NCBI GenBank assembly: GCA_017979445.1
Contig: CM030711.1
Location: forward strand, 2,356,001-2,420,000
Reading direction: 5' to 3'
Length of the DNA: 64,000 nucleotides
From: Akebia trifoliata
Lineage: Eukaryota; Streptophyta; Magnoliopsida; Ranunculales; Lardizabalaceae
Both the position numbers and the translations under genes were made by a program. Position 1 is the first letter of the stretch, and every line of letters starts with the position of its first letter. Below are positions 1-12,200 of this stretch, piece after piece. Under the pieces are notes generated by a model. That model did not search any database. It saw only the letters and a program-made list of their open reading frames with translations, and was not told the DNA's origin.

Positions 1-354
1 TGGAGGAAGTATGGGCATCTTATAGACTATGTTAATTTTCAGTTCTATGCCTATGATAAAGGAACAAGTGTGGCTGAGTTTCTGAGATTCTTTGAGCTTC
101 AGAGCTCTAATTATAGAGGAGGTAAGGTGTTAGTGAGCTTTGGTACCGATGGAAGCGGCGGGTTGTCTCCGGAAAATGGATTTTTTAATGCTTGTAGAGG
201 GCTTAAAAGTCAGGGAAAACTCAATGGGATCTTCATTTGGTCAGCAGATGATTCTAAGAAAAATGGTTTTCCTTTTGAGAAGCAATCACAAGCCTTGTTG
301 GCTAGTTCAAGCTGTTCTATCCACCCTTTACTACCTTGTGAGGTTCTTGGATGA
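1..354 (+). CDS. GH18 chitinase-2/narbonin-like protein, C-terminal part (5' end outside window)
   Basis: Frame 1 is open from the first base to a stop at 352-354, giving 117 residues. They align without gaps to the C-terminal third of the two other GH18 proteins in this window: [20 protein letters not shown], then [17 protein letters not shown] and [11 protein letters not shown]. It matches the copy at 44406 more closely than the copy at 38973. The family is plant glycoside hydrolase 18 of the chitinase-2, RuBisCO-associated-protein and narbonin type. The catalytic DGxDxDxE strand lies upstream of the window, so activity cannot be judged here. After the shared end (QALLAS) this copy runs on for about 14 extra residues ([15 protein letters not shown]) that the other two lack, so the ancestral stop codon was probably lost. 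Confidence 0.9.
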   Translation, partial: WRKYGHLIDYVNFQFYAYDKGTSVAEFLRFFELQSSNYRGGKVLVSFGTDGSGGLSPENGFFNACRGLKSQGKLNGIFIWSADDSKKNGFPFEKQSQALLASSSCSIHPLLPCEVLG

Positions 355-639
355 GCAACTATTCCTAATGAACATTCATAAGAAAACATGTTATTGGATT
401 TTAATTTGTTTGATTGAAAATGCATTTTTTGTTTGTGTTTGTTGTTGTAAAAATGTTGTTTGGGTTTGTTTTCTTTTGTTTTTTGTGCTTATCTGCAGGA
501 GAAATTTCAAAAATAATAATGGTGTCTTTGGTTTCTTAATGTGCACAGTAGCAAAAATGGGTCCTGGCCAACAATATTTTAGTATATTTTTTTGTTGTTA
601 TATTTGATGGACTTCTTTATTTTGTATGGGGGGTGGTTT
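355..639. other. 3' flank of GH18 copy
   Basis: Presumed 3' UTR and downstream region of the GH18 gene, T-rich. No gene seen; open frames here are not homologous to anything I recognise. Confidence 0.4.
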
Positions 640-1636
640 AGACCTATCCCTCCCTCCATGTTATGGTGAATAATTGAGATACACCCTTATCTTCTCAAAC
701 TGATGAAATGCCCCCTTCACTTTAGTCTACTCTAATAGATTAATGGAAAATGACTTAAATGCCTTCAACAACCTTAAGTTGATATCTATTTCAACTTCAA
801 AATTTCAAGAACAATCTATGATTTGTGGAGAAGTAAAAGACAATGGAATTTTGGATAGAAAAATCAAGTGTCCTATGCATGAGGTTGAATAGATTAAAAA
901 TAAGGAAAATGCTGAAGTAACATTGAAATTGACATTGATTCTTACGGAATCACAGATGCTTTTCATCGAGATACAAGTGACAAAACATTTATGGCTATGT
1001 GTGCACTTCCACATCAGTCATGTGAGAATAGATGTCAATTTTAATGTTACTCCTGCATGACTCTAAAAATAATTAACCATAGAGATGAGTCATACTAGAG
1101 TAACATCGAAATTGACATCATGTCACACATTGGTGTGCATAGAACCATATATGCTTCTCACTCGTATCTCGATGAAAATCATCTATGGTTTCGTATACAC
1201 ATCCACGTCAATAACGCATGAAACGATGTCAATTTCAATGTTACTTCAACATTTTTCTTATTTTTAATCTATTCAACCTCATCCTCATGTAGAGAACATT
1301 TGATTTTTCTACCCAAAATTCCATTGTCATATACTTCTCCACAAATCATATATTGTTCTTGAAATTTGAAGTTGATGCCAACTTAAGGTTGTTGAAGGAA
1401 GGCATTTAAGTCATTTCATCAGTTTGAGAAGATAAAGGGTGTATCTCAAATTTCATCAATTTGAAGAACTTGAATTTGACAGATTTTGTTTAGTACAATC
1501 CAGGATTTTCACTAGTGGTTGAAGATAAGGGCAGTCTGGTCATTTTCATTAGTCTATTAGTGAAGACTGAGGTCAAGATCATCAATTTGAAAACTAAGGG
1601 GGTATTCTAATATTCACAAAACATGGAGGGGGTAAA
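640..1636. mobile_element. Large foldback element (family F) with long palindromic arms
   Basis: The arm at about 672-945 (GAGATACACCCTTATCTTCT onwards) reappears as its reverse complement at about 1215-1453. The match includes a shared stretch of about 40 bases around CTTCTCAAACTGATGAAATG. The left arm holds an extra segment (about 708-748) that the right arm lacks. A second, outer pair of inverted ends follows: CCTCCATG near 650 against CATGGAGGGGG near 1625. The centre (about 910-1255) contains shorter inverted repeats built on CTGAAGTAACATTGAAATTG. No coding capacity is seen. The same terminal sequence recurs at several other loci in the window. Class unknown; a non-autonomous DNA element is likely. 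Confidence 0.65.
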
Positions 1637-3161
1637 TCTTTATTCATGATTCTCTCGAATTTACCTAATATAACAAATTTGGCAGCCGTCCTCTTGTTTA
1701 AATGTTTTGTGAGAATATAAACGGGCACAAACTCCTGTTAGGAAAACAACAACAAGAGGAAGCTTCATTATGTAAGGGGGAGTGGATAATACCGGGTCCC
1801 ACTTAGGAGATCCTAAAGTTGATTGAATTGGATGATCTTGACCGTTGATTTATAATAAATACTGAATCGATCGGATGGATGTGATCTTACGATGTGGATG
1901 GTTTTGGGAAAACTGATTCCCTTGGTAGTTGGCAATTTTTTTTCTTTCCACGTTTCACTCTTTAATTTGGCTGTCAATGGATCTGATTACGGTTGATCCG
2001 ACACCACATCGTTAAGCATGGAAGAAGATCAGGAACCGATCCAATGATTAATGGATTGGATCCTTATTGGGTCGGATTGTAATTGAATCTCACTATTTGG
2101 ATACAAAATCTAATCAGATAATAATTGGATAAGATGTATATCATATCAAATTTAAATGAGAGATTTTTTGTTCAAAGAAAAATCAACCCAGGATTTCATA
2201 GAATTTTAGATGATCAATTGTCAATCACACTAAATCTAACAATGATAGTTTTGTAAATTGGGGATATCTTCATTATACGTGGATTCGTGTGATTAGTCGA
2301 TCCAAGATTCTGTGAGATTCCGGATTGAATTTTCTATGAACGAAAAATTCTTCGATTCAAATAGATAAACAAAATATGGACTTACTTAATGTAAGTAAAT
2401 ATAATTTCACAATATATCAACCTCCCACTCTATCGGGAGTGATATCTAATATTATTGAAAACGTGTTCATTTTTACTATCTGAATCCAAATTCTTTTAGG
2501 TCTTCCTTTGACTCTTCTAGGACTTTCAACTTGTATTTTCTTCAAATTAAGTTGTAATCGATCCTTTGTTGAACATGTAAAAATCATCTTAATCATTAAT
2601 TAGTTAATCCCTACTGGATCTACTATTAAATTTTGATCAGTCTGCATCATATACAACTCAATTCTTGCCACATGGATCTATCAATTAAGGCACTAAAAAG
2701 GAGAAAACCTTCTAACCAAAAAATCTATGTAACAAGATTTGAGGTGTGTGAGTGGGGTTTTAAGCATCCTCTTTATACTTATATGATCCGATTTCTTAAA
2801 TTTTCATAATTGCATATATTTCTAATTTTATGTTCCATAGCCCTTCCATCTATCCATCAATCAATCTGATTCTTTTCATTTTTATCGTGCTTGATTTATT
2901 AATATGATGCTTCTTGACCATCCAACATGATTTCTCTTTATCTTTGATTTGTATTTTATTTTATTTTTATCGTTGCTTCACACACTTACTTTTTCTACAT
3001 ATTTAATTAAATTCCTTCAAATTTAACAAACACAAATCTTTGTTTCAATTTCAAACTAAAATTTTTCATTAGTTTTATTCTTTCTTTTAAAGTGGGGAGA
3101 ACAAAACTACAGAGAAATAAAAAATAAATTAAACTAACTCATTTATCACCATTTTTACAAC
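1637..3161. other. Intergenic, AT-rich
   Basis: No gene, tRNA or clear element found. Contains scattered GGATCGGATTG/GATCCGAT-type words (1850-2100) like those at 5390-5630 and 42460-42800, suggesting degraded copies of one repeat. The part next to 3162 is presumably the 3' UTR of the minus-strand glycosyltransferase. Confidence 0.35.
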
Positions 3162-5134
3162 TCACAAGTCACTGATCTCATCATTTCGACAATTTCCCAC
3201 AGATAAGTACATGGTTGAACTCTTTTTCGATGGAAGCACTCTACAACAATCCCTCCTTGGTGACTGCAAAAGAGAATTAAAATTCGATTAACAATAGTAA
3301 CGATAATAGTAATGTAATCCAAGCATTAATAAGTACTTGAAAGCTTACCTTTTGCCATCGAAAAGCGTCGGGCCTCTTCATGACAACAATAGAGTCAATT
3401 GTAGATGGAGACGCCATTTTCCATCGACAATAAGGGTGTCGTTCTCTATGACGAGTGTAGATGCCGATTGTTTGTTTCTTTGCTCGATTGTATCTAGCAG
3501 AGTTCATGTAGAATATGAATGGCTTTTGGCATGGATGCTTAGTTACGGGCCTAGTGTTGAATGCGTACGCGGTGTAATCAGCTCTTTTGTACCAGTTAAG
3601 GAAAGTTCTTGTCGGCATTTCGAGCTCTCTAGGTGATATAACGCCCCTTAAGATTTGAATCACATAGCCCCATGAGATGGAGATCGACCAACCTCGGTTT
3701 TTATTGTAACAGATGGATTGTTGCATTATACTCGCTGAATCGAGTTTGATGGATTGGAAAAGGTGTTGGAGAGATCTAGCTCTGCTCATTTTAGGGAATA
3801 TTGGGTCCACCACGTCGAGATGGTGCAATGACACAAGTGGAGTGACGGGGTGTGCAGCTAGTAGACCCAATAGGTTCCCATACACGTCGTACTGCAAAAA
3901 TCAATAAGTTAAAGTACAAGTGGTGAGCCAATATTCGAGTTCATCGATGGATTACCCATTGTTTTTTTGAGAATTTAATACAGGTTTAGAGTAAATCATT
4001 TCAATCTGTCATGTAGGGGGGCGACGGTGGATCATATATCTTCTAATTGTGACTCCATCAAACCAAAATTTAACATGATTACAACAATCTAACGAGTATC
4101 AATGTGAATTCTAACGTGATATCTCGCATCTTCCAAATAATTTAAAGACTTTTGATGAAATGCACTCTTAGTATTACCTGATGAAACCCGCTTTCACGGG
4201 TAAGGGGCACACCGAGCTCGGCCATGCAAGCCTGGATCCTGTCATCACTGCCATACAACCCGGGATACCTATTCAAGCATCGGTCTTGCATCTTCTCTAA
4301 CGCCTTCGCCAACGGATAGCTTATAGCAAACCCACCACCACCGTATGCCATGGCATAAGAGAAGAATATATTCTGAACATGGCTCTCCGATGAGCTCCCT
4401 ACATAATAAAATTGCCGATGATCATACTTGGCAAGAACCCTCACAACATTATCAATCACAAACACCGTATCGTCGTCACCCATAACAAACCATCTCACGT
4501 CCTTCATTCCTAACCTTGCTGTCTCGGATACAACTCTTGAGATCCTCAACGCAGATCTCCTCCCTTGACGATTCGTATATGGGAAGTTTGATGTGTTGCT
4601 TGAGATTCGTATATCGGGTAATCCTTCGTTTCTTTTTGTCTTCACTGGTTTGTCTAACCATACCATCCCTCTTGTCACTCTAGGCCTCCACCATTGTTTG
4701 ATATATTGCTTTCTTTGTTCCCATAGGTTCGATGATCCAGCGATACAGAAGACAATGTGCTTAATCTCCGTGTCAAAGCGACGAGTTGTTATTTGTGATA
4801 ATTCGATTGGTTGAGTTTCTTCTTCTTCTTGTTGTTGGTTGATGGGTAGTGATGTCGAGGAAGAATTGGTGTAAGGGAGAAGATCGGAGAGATGTTCGTC
4901 GGTTGACATACAATCTTGTTGTAGGTCATTGGTGAGGATGAGATTCGAGGAGTAGAGAATGTAGATCATGGACATGATGATGAAGAACCATGTGATGAGA
5001 TTTCGAAGACCGATGGTTAACAACGATGGCGACAAACGTTGTGGGGTTCCATTTGTTTGATCTCGAGGTGTTAATTTCTTTTCCAAGTCTTGTGATTTGC
5101 TATTGTTAATGTTATTGCTTGTGTTGCCTCCCAT
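3162..5134 (-). CDS. Fringe-like glycosyltransferase, GT31 / DUF604 family, 3 exons
   Basis: Join of 5134-4178, 3891-3349 and 3263-3162 gives 533 aa with all junctions GT-AG and phase 0. It looks like a type II Golgi membrane protein: a short basic N-terminus, one membrane segment at about residues 45-67 (ITWFFIIMSMIYIL), then a lumenal catalytic domain. Residues 125-150 (IKHIVFCIAGSSNLWEQRKQ) and the metal/nucleotide-sugar motif GDDDTVF (219-225, DDD 220-222) are typical of plant DUF604 proteins. So are GGGGFAISYPLA, YGSDDR and YDVYGNLLGLLAAHPVTPLV at the start of exon 2. Exon 3 encodes the family's C-terminal SPRRDCCRV block, which supports that small exon. Acceptor and product are unknown for this subfamily. 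A complete-looking gene. Confidence 0.93.
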
Positions 5135-6038
5135 GGTTTTAGATCAAATTGCATTAAAAATTGTAAGAAGAGAGAAGAAGGAAGAAGGAGAGCAATGGAG
5201 AATGGATTGAGAAATTTCGGATCTAAAGAGAGAGACAAAGATGGGTGTTTTGATTTTTCAACTCTGATTTGAGTTTGTTTTGGAATGATCTATGTTGAAG
5301 GCGTCTATCTCTCATTTTGCATTAAAAAACCTATGGCCTACATTCATACTTTTATTGGGCCCACAATTTATGGGTCTGATTTTTTGGAATCAAGATAATC
5401 TAGATAAGATATAGAATGATGTAGCATCAAATTATGGTGGGTGGTGTCCTAATATATGGTTCTAAATACGATGAGAATGAATTGGATCTAACCCAAAATT
5501 CGATCCGATAACTATAATATATCTAGATCAAGGATTTGAGTTCTGATAAGGATCAGATAAGACATGAACCATATTCGACAACTTATTGGATAAACCACCT
5601 CTTGATCAGATATGTAATCATATTATGTTTGAAATATATAAATGAAGCGGATTTATTATTTATTTTTTGTTTTGAGATATAATGTATATTATATTTTATG
5701 TGTACCCTTAACATACTGAATTGGATTGGATTAGGATACAAATTACCCTAAGGGCCTTGATAAGCTCCTCAGCAAGGGCAGGTCAAGTGGTCAAAACCCT
5801 ATGAAGCAATGAACTCCTTTGGGCCACCCTTTAGAGTTTGATTGACCCTTGACTCAATCAGTTGCACGTAGGAGTCTTCGAGGGGGCAGTGGATTTGATT
5901 AGTCTCACTCGGGGACACCCACGAACCACCCCCTCCAAACAAAAAAATAAAAATAAAAATAAATAAATTAATACAAAAGATCAAATTTGGAGCAATGCAT
6001 ATTAAATTGGATTGAATCTGGAATTAAAATGAAGAATA
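5135..6038. other. Promoter side of GT31 gene and intergenic
   Basis: A purine-rich stretch at about 5165-5240 on the plus strand (pyrimidine-rich on the coding strand) is the likely 5' UTR of the glycosyltransferase. The rest is AT-rich with degraded repeat words and no gene. Confidence 0.4.
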
Positions 6039-6235
6039 GTGATTTTTTGACTCCCCTTAAAACATACTACCCTAACGTGGGAGTGGCAATGCATAGATCC
6101 AAAGATTTTTTTCTTGGGATACACACTACACATTATTACAAGGATGTGCACTTGTCTATCCCGAGGAAAATCTATGGTTCTATGCACTGTTACACCAAGG
6201 GAGTATGTGAGAGGCGAGTCAAATTATCATGTCTC
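6039..6235. mobile_element. Foldback MITE, family B
   Basis: Two inverted halves. TTTTTTGACTCCCC on the left pairs with GAGGCGAGTCAAATTA on the right, and GCATAGATCCAAAGATTTTT pairs with GAAAATCTATGGTTCTATGC. The centre has the family core TTGGGATACACA...CTATCCCGAGG. Non-coding. Confidence 0.6.
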
Positions 6236-6346
6236 TAAAATGAAATATCTAAATATAGGACCTAGTCTAATAAATTCCTGTTTGACCAATAATATTTTTT
6301 AGAGAGAAAATAAATAAAGGTAGGTTGAGAAATTGAGATGACGAGC

Positions 6347-6351
6347 AAAAA
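6347..6351 (-). terminator. RNA polymerase III terminator of tRNA-Asn
   Basis: A run of five T on the minus strand starts about 10 nt past the tRNA 3' end, the usual Pol III stop signal. Confidence 0.6.
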
Positions 6352-6360
6352 TAACTGAAT

Positions 6361-6384
6361 CGCTAGAAGAAGGGCTTGAACCTT

Positions 6385-6417
<33 letters not shown>

Positions 6418-6434
6418 AACTGAGCTACTCCAGC
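6361..6434 (-). tRNA. tRNA-Asn (anticodon GTT)
   Basis: The minus strand folds as a full 74-nt tRNA without CCA. Acceptor stem GCTGGAG/TTCTAGC has G:U pairs and discriminator G. The D arm carries AGCTCAGTTGGTTAGAGC. The anticodon arm is TGTGG-CTGTTAA-CCACA with anticodon GTT. The T arm is GAAGG-TTCAAGC-CCTTC. The A and B boxes (TAGCTCAGTTGG, GGTTCAAGCC) are intact, so it should be transcribed by Pol III. No intron. It is of the nuclear cytosolic type. Confidence 0.96.
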
Positions 6435-7067
6435 AATGCGTATTTGGAAGATAAATTTTAATTATATAAATAAAAAATTGGGTACCAATTTGATTAATTG
6501 TAGACAAGATCAGTGATTAGTACAGGTCATTTGATGATACATCCTTATATTCAGTGAAGAATGGTGGAATCAATCCACTATTTTGGATCAAAAATCTAAG
6601 CCCAAAAAGTCAACAACAAGGAGGGTCAATAGTGACATTGCCCATCAAAGGACTTTCAAGTTATAAGAAATTGATCAAAAAAAATCCATTGCCCTAATAT
6701 TTTATTAATGCATAGAAACATATTGATTCATTCGACTAGAGAGTTATATGAATCTTAATAGGGTTTATATAGAAAATCTATTATCTGAAAATTGATTAAA
6801 AATAAACTTTGACTTATATAATTGAATTTAATATAAATCCAATTGATTTTTATCAAAACTTATATTGTACACCTTATTACAATAAAATCACACCTAATAA
6901 TTTGACAACTTAGGGTTTATGAACTACTTGTCCCTCTTAAAAACACAACTGACATAACATGCTATCACTCATGTATGCATTAAACATATTGAAATTGATT
7001 ATCATTTTATTTGTGATTTGATTTATATGAATCGATTTTACATTCATTTATACGTGTTTAATTTTAA
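6435..7067. other. Intergenic, AT-rich
   Basis: Between tRNA-Asn and the next inverted-repeat element. No gene or convincing repeat seen. Confidence 0.35.
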
Positions 7068-7402
7068 TAATTTCTATTGACGCTCCAACTTTTACATATC
7101 GCACCTTAATTAAAAATAAAGAAAATAAGTGAATTGTTGAGAATAAGTAAAAGTTGGGGTATCGATAAAAATTCTCTTGTATTTTTTTATAGCTAGATTT
7201 TTAATTTTTTTTAACTTTTACGATTTTATATGAACCAAATCATAGTTCTAAACAAAAATTGTTTGAATGAGTGTTATAATGTTTTGATTGTTACTTGAAC
7301 CAGACGTTTGTAATGTTCAAAGAGTGTGTTGTAATCTTTAATTGGTGTGTGATAAATAAATTAAAGAGTAAAAGTTGGGGTGCCAATAGTAGCTCTCTTA
7401 AA
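7068..7402. mobile_element. MITE, family D (uninterrupted copy)
   Basis: Left end TTCTATTGACGCTCCAACTT and right end AAGTTGGGGTGCCAATAGTA are imperfect inverted repeats. A third, internal copy of the terminus lies at about 7145-7186 (AAAAGTTGGGGTATCGATA). The same internal sequence, in the same order, is found at 19785-20302, where it is split by another element. Non-coding. It lies about 200 bp upstream of the MOS11 start codon. Confidence 0.6.
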
Positions 7403-7599
7403 TTTACTCCATGTAACTTCAAACTTACTGTCAAACAGCCCTAGTCGTTGACAGTTTAACTTGAGATATTTTGATGTGTTAAAAAGCAATAATTTCGACA
7501 TTTGTTCCACGTGTCCAATACTCAACCTATCTGTGAAAAAATTGTCCATCGAAGCAAGAAAACTGTACAAAACAACAAATCCTAGCTCGCAGTCTCGAC

Positions 7600-9257
7600 A
7601 TGGCGATGGAGACTCAGAAATCCAAAGAGACAGATCTCCAACACGAAGAACTCACTTCGGAAACCCTAGAAACAGTCCAACACAAACCCTCGATCACATC
7701 TCTGCAACCGTCCTCAGCTGAAGATCCAGTAACAGAAGTACCTCTAATGGAAGACGAGGGGTCGAAAGAAATCGAATCTCCACGCTCCGAATCTCCATTG
7801 GGTTCATCAATGGATGTTCCGGTTACGGATCTCCAGAAGAGGATGCGTCGCGCTGAGCGTTTCGGGATGTCTGTGCAGCTTTCTGAAGAAGAAAAACGAA
7901 ATTCTCGTGCCGAAAGGTGCAAATTTTTTTATTTTTTATTTTTCAATTTCTTTGTGTTTGCATCAATGAGGTTTCTGTAAATGGTAGGTTAGTGATTTCT
8001 AGGGTTTATATTAGGGTACTTTTAGTTTTCAACTTATGTTCCCAAATGTGTATTAGTTTTTCATTTATTTTGAGATTCTACTGATTGGGTTTTAGTTGAT
8101 GGACATTTAATGCATTCTAGGGCTTATATTATGGTGGTGTTTTTGTTAGTTATTTGTTCTTCCTGTGGTGTACAAAATACAAATGAAGTAGAATGTTTGA
8201 AAAAATTTAGGGCCTTTAGAGTAGATTGGAACAACTTTGATGGGCAAAGGAAAAAATAATAGTTAAATTGGATAGAAAAGTCTGCCCTTCATCTGGAACG
8301 GGGAAGCAGTGAATTTTAGGTTATTCCAGCATGCCAATTATTCTTTAAATGGAGCTGTTACACTGAATCCATTGCTGACAATGTGGACCGATTCGATCTT
8401 GTATTAGTAGGCTTTGAAGCAAAATTATAGAGCAGAACTTATGATATTTATTTTTGGTGTGGATCTCGTTTGAAGTCAAATGCTTTCACAAAAGATATAG
8501 TTCTAGATAGAGTTAGGATGTGTGGAGTGTTTTTTCCACGACCCTTTACCTATAAAAAAAATACTGCTAGATAAGTTCATTGGAAAATTTGTTTCCTATT
8601 GCCGACCTGGTGTTTTGGTATAAGGCTTTAATGATGATTGAGAACTTGCTAGGAGTGTGGTCATAGCCCTTCATCATACTTAAAATTTCAATTGAAAAAG
8701 GACAATTGGTTTTTTAGTGTAAATGTCAATGGAGGAATAAGGTGGATACAATAAGGGGATCCTTCTTTTTTAGTCTGCATGTTTAGGATTGTTAAGCATA
8801 CTGCTTTATCTGCCAGGAAGTGGTGTGCATGATTGAAAGGCAGTTAGGGAGTTGGGAATCATGAGTTCTCCATTTCAATCCACTTATGATGCGATTATCT
8901 TTAGCAACGCCTTAGTTGCCCATGCAAAGGGCTTTAAGTGTATCTTAAGATGCTATCAGGTGGTACTTATCAAAAAAACAGATGCTATCAGGTGGTGATG
9001 GGGATTTGGATGAACACTTGGAGAAGTAATGACATTGAAGTTGTAGAGAATATCGTACTTTTGAAGCATTGCTCAATGCCAGAATTGGTTGCTATAAACC
9101 TAATTTTCCAGCTAGAATTACATATATTTCTTATTTGAGGATCTTTGTTTTCCCACAAGCAATTCTCTTCAGGGACTTGCTATGTTGAACCTCCTATGTG
9201 ATGGCACCACCAACTTGTAGTTTGGAAAAAAATAATGAGATATCTTTTTTTTTTTTT

Positions 9258-9288
<31 letters not shown>

Positions 9289-12200
9289 GGGGGATCTCAA
9301 AAATCCCATTTTCTTGAAAGGAAACGTGTTTGCGATCTTAAAAAAACAAAGAGTTTACGATGTAACAGTCCAGTAGAAGCAAGTAGGGGCCTTATTTTAG
9401 AAGTGGCATGTAGAAGTGAAAACACGGGTTGCTATCGATGCCTCCAGGGGGATGGTGGTGGGTTGCGACATCTCAGAAAGGAAGATCGGTCCCAGATATA
9501 TCTCGAGCTGACTCATGACTTATCTGGGTACTCTCTTGACTAAGGATGGAGCTATCTATTTATTAGGGATTGGTTAGTCTTCTGATTAGGGATTGCATTG
9601 TCTCGACCTTCGATTGTGCAAATCCTCTCTTTACCCCTGGGTGTCCATGCATACAACTCGAGGTGTCATGTGTATTGCCCATATTAAGTATTTTTGTATG
9701 TTTACACAATTTAAAGTTGGCAGCTAGATTCCTATGGAAGAGTCTGAGGTATGCTAAGATAGATGTTGGTGAAAGTCAAAGCCGAGACTCAGGTGATTAC
9801 TAATGAGATCCACGTTACAGAAATCAGATGATCATCAATGAGTTATGAGATTCAGTTGTAGAAGTTTGGATGATCATCCAAAAATCTTGATGCCTGGAAA
9901 AATTCGACTTGAGAGCTATTAATGATGAAATGTAGGGTGATTGTCTCGAGTTATTGTTGAGGTAGAGGCCAAGTAATCACTAGCTTAGATATTATTTCCA
10001 ATGAATTTCCAGAGGCAGTAGTTGGAGTCTTTATTGAGCATTCTAGAGATGAGGTCATATCTTGAGCAACACAGCTAGACCATGTTGTTTGACAAAGAGA
10101 ATCAATGTTCTCGATGGGCCACGATTATATTGTTCAACACTGAGAGGCAGCAATTGTGTTTGAAAAAAATATACTTAATCCTAAAAAGACATGTGGTACC
10201 TCGAAGTGTATGTATTGGACATCAAAGAGTTGTGAGAGGATTTGTAGAAACCAAGGTCGAGACACCATAGTCCCTATTTGGGAGACTGCCTGGTCTTGAG
10301 TCAAAAGACAATTTAATTCCTAGTCAGAAGATTGCATGGAATGAAAGTCGGTTTGGGGATTATATCCAAGATGTGTTTATCTTGTTGTGAGGTATCTGGT
10401 TCGCTAAAGATGTACACTCACACAAGCTAGATCAATTTCTTGAAAAATGCTTGTCCTTAGGCGTGACAATTGAAATCGACAACCAACCTACCAAAAGCAT
10501 GGTCCCTGACTTGAATCCTTGAATTGTCAAGAGTTATTAAATTGGCCAAAAGTATGGTTCTATAAATGACATAGAGTTGACATCACACATACTATAGCAA
10601 ATCTTTTGTAAAAAGGGGAGAAGGTTTAAGGATGGGGAGGACTCCATGGGAAATATGAGAGTAGTACGTTTTGGAGAGGATTGTTTTGGGGGTTTTTGGA
10701 AGGCTTGGGAGGATTTTTTTTTGGGCATAGGGGTCAAAATTTGCATTATTCAAACAGAAATACTTTCAATTGAATGGTGGCCCCAAGGAGCTTTGAGATG
10801 TAGTCATATGGATATCAACGACAAACTTCATCAACAAATATTTTCTTCGATTCATGTGTGCATGAATAATATGCTATGAAGAATCGTAATTGTTTGGGGT
10901 GAGTGCCTAGACATCGATGACAGCCCAAAATTTTGTCCCTAGGGCATGCATTAATAACTTTTGGGGTAGTAGAAGTGCACACTTGTGAGGTCAATAACAC
11001 GAGGAACAATAGGGGTTTTGATGAGATAGAGAGGGGAGGGTTACAAGTTTAATTTCGTCCTTTCTCAAGTCCCTAAGATAGAATTGTTTCTTCTCTTTTG
11101 TCCCTTCTTTGACAGATAGTCATTAGAGATTTGAGCCAGTTGATTTTTATTCTTTTAGATTTGGCCGGGCAGTGCCTGAGCCAAATCAAATTGACTCATT
11201 ACTGCTTTCTTCACGAAGCAGAGCATAGCAGAGATGCGGATGCTGAGTGGAAAGACCAAAAAAGTTGAAACTCTAAATGAATACATTCATGAAGATCGAG
11301 TAGCTCTGATAGGCGACCAATTAAGAGAAAATCAATTGAGATGGTTTGGTCATGTGCAACAAAGGCCAAATACTGCCTGAGAATGAACATGTAAGTTGAG
11401 CAAAGACTTCATGGGCGTCTCCTTCGACGATTTTGTGTTTAGATGGGATTCTATGTGTAATACGTAGTGCCGTTGCTGGTTTTCTTTTTTTGCTTTTCTT
11501 TGTTTTTTCGTCCTTTGTCTCTTCGCTTGGGAGCTACCTCAGCCTCCTCCTTTGTTTTTCTCTTTTGTAACACCCTTCTATTAATAAAATCTTACACTTA
11601 TAAAAAAAAAAAAAAAATGAACATGTAAGTTGAAGTTTCTGAAATGGCTAAAGGAAGTCCAAAAGGAACATGGATAGAGGTAATGAAAGAGTATATGTTC
11701 ACACTTGCAATAACAGAAGACATATCTCTCGACATGATTTAATGGAGGAACACAATTCATTCAGCCAACCCCAAAATTTGTGACAAGGCTTTGATGGTGA
11801 TGGCGATTACTTCATTTCTTCAAATAATTGTCCATCTTAAGGGAGACCCTTCTGATGATTTTCAATATTATTATTCGCTTTGTAATAATAATCTGGCCTG
11901 ACATTCAACTTAATTTAATTTTTTTAGTATTAGTCACCCTTTCTTTTCTTTTCTATTTACTTATTGAACTTGCAACTCATTGGCAGGTTTGGCACTGCTG
12001 GGTCTGCCTTGCATGGATCAGATGAGTCAAAAAAATCAGAGGAGCTGAAGAGGAAGGCCAGAGCAGAGAGGTTTTGCATTTTTGTGTCATCTTCCTTCAT
12101 TGTTAGTATCGAGATATTGATTTGACCACTGATAGCTCTGCATGTTTGTCTGCATAGTGTTGATGAATCCTACTAGATAGGCTTTGAGGTGAATTTTTTA

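Noticed and set aside
3337..3907. Plus-strand open frames of 64-99 codons
   Set aside because: They lie antisense to exon 2 of the GT31 gene, whose protein is clearly conserved; these are shadow frames.
9235..9543. 102-codon frame starting in the T/G homopolymers
   Set aside because: Its start is poly-Phe/poly-Gly from simple sequence and the rest matches nothing known.
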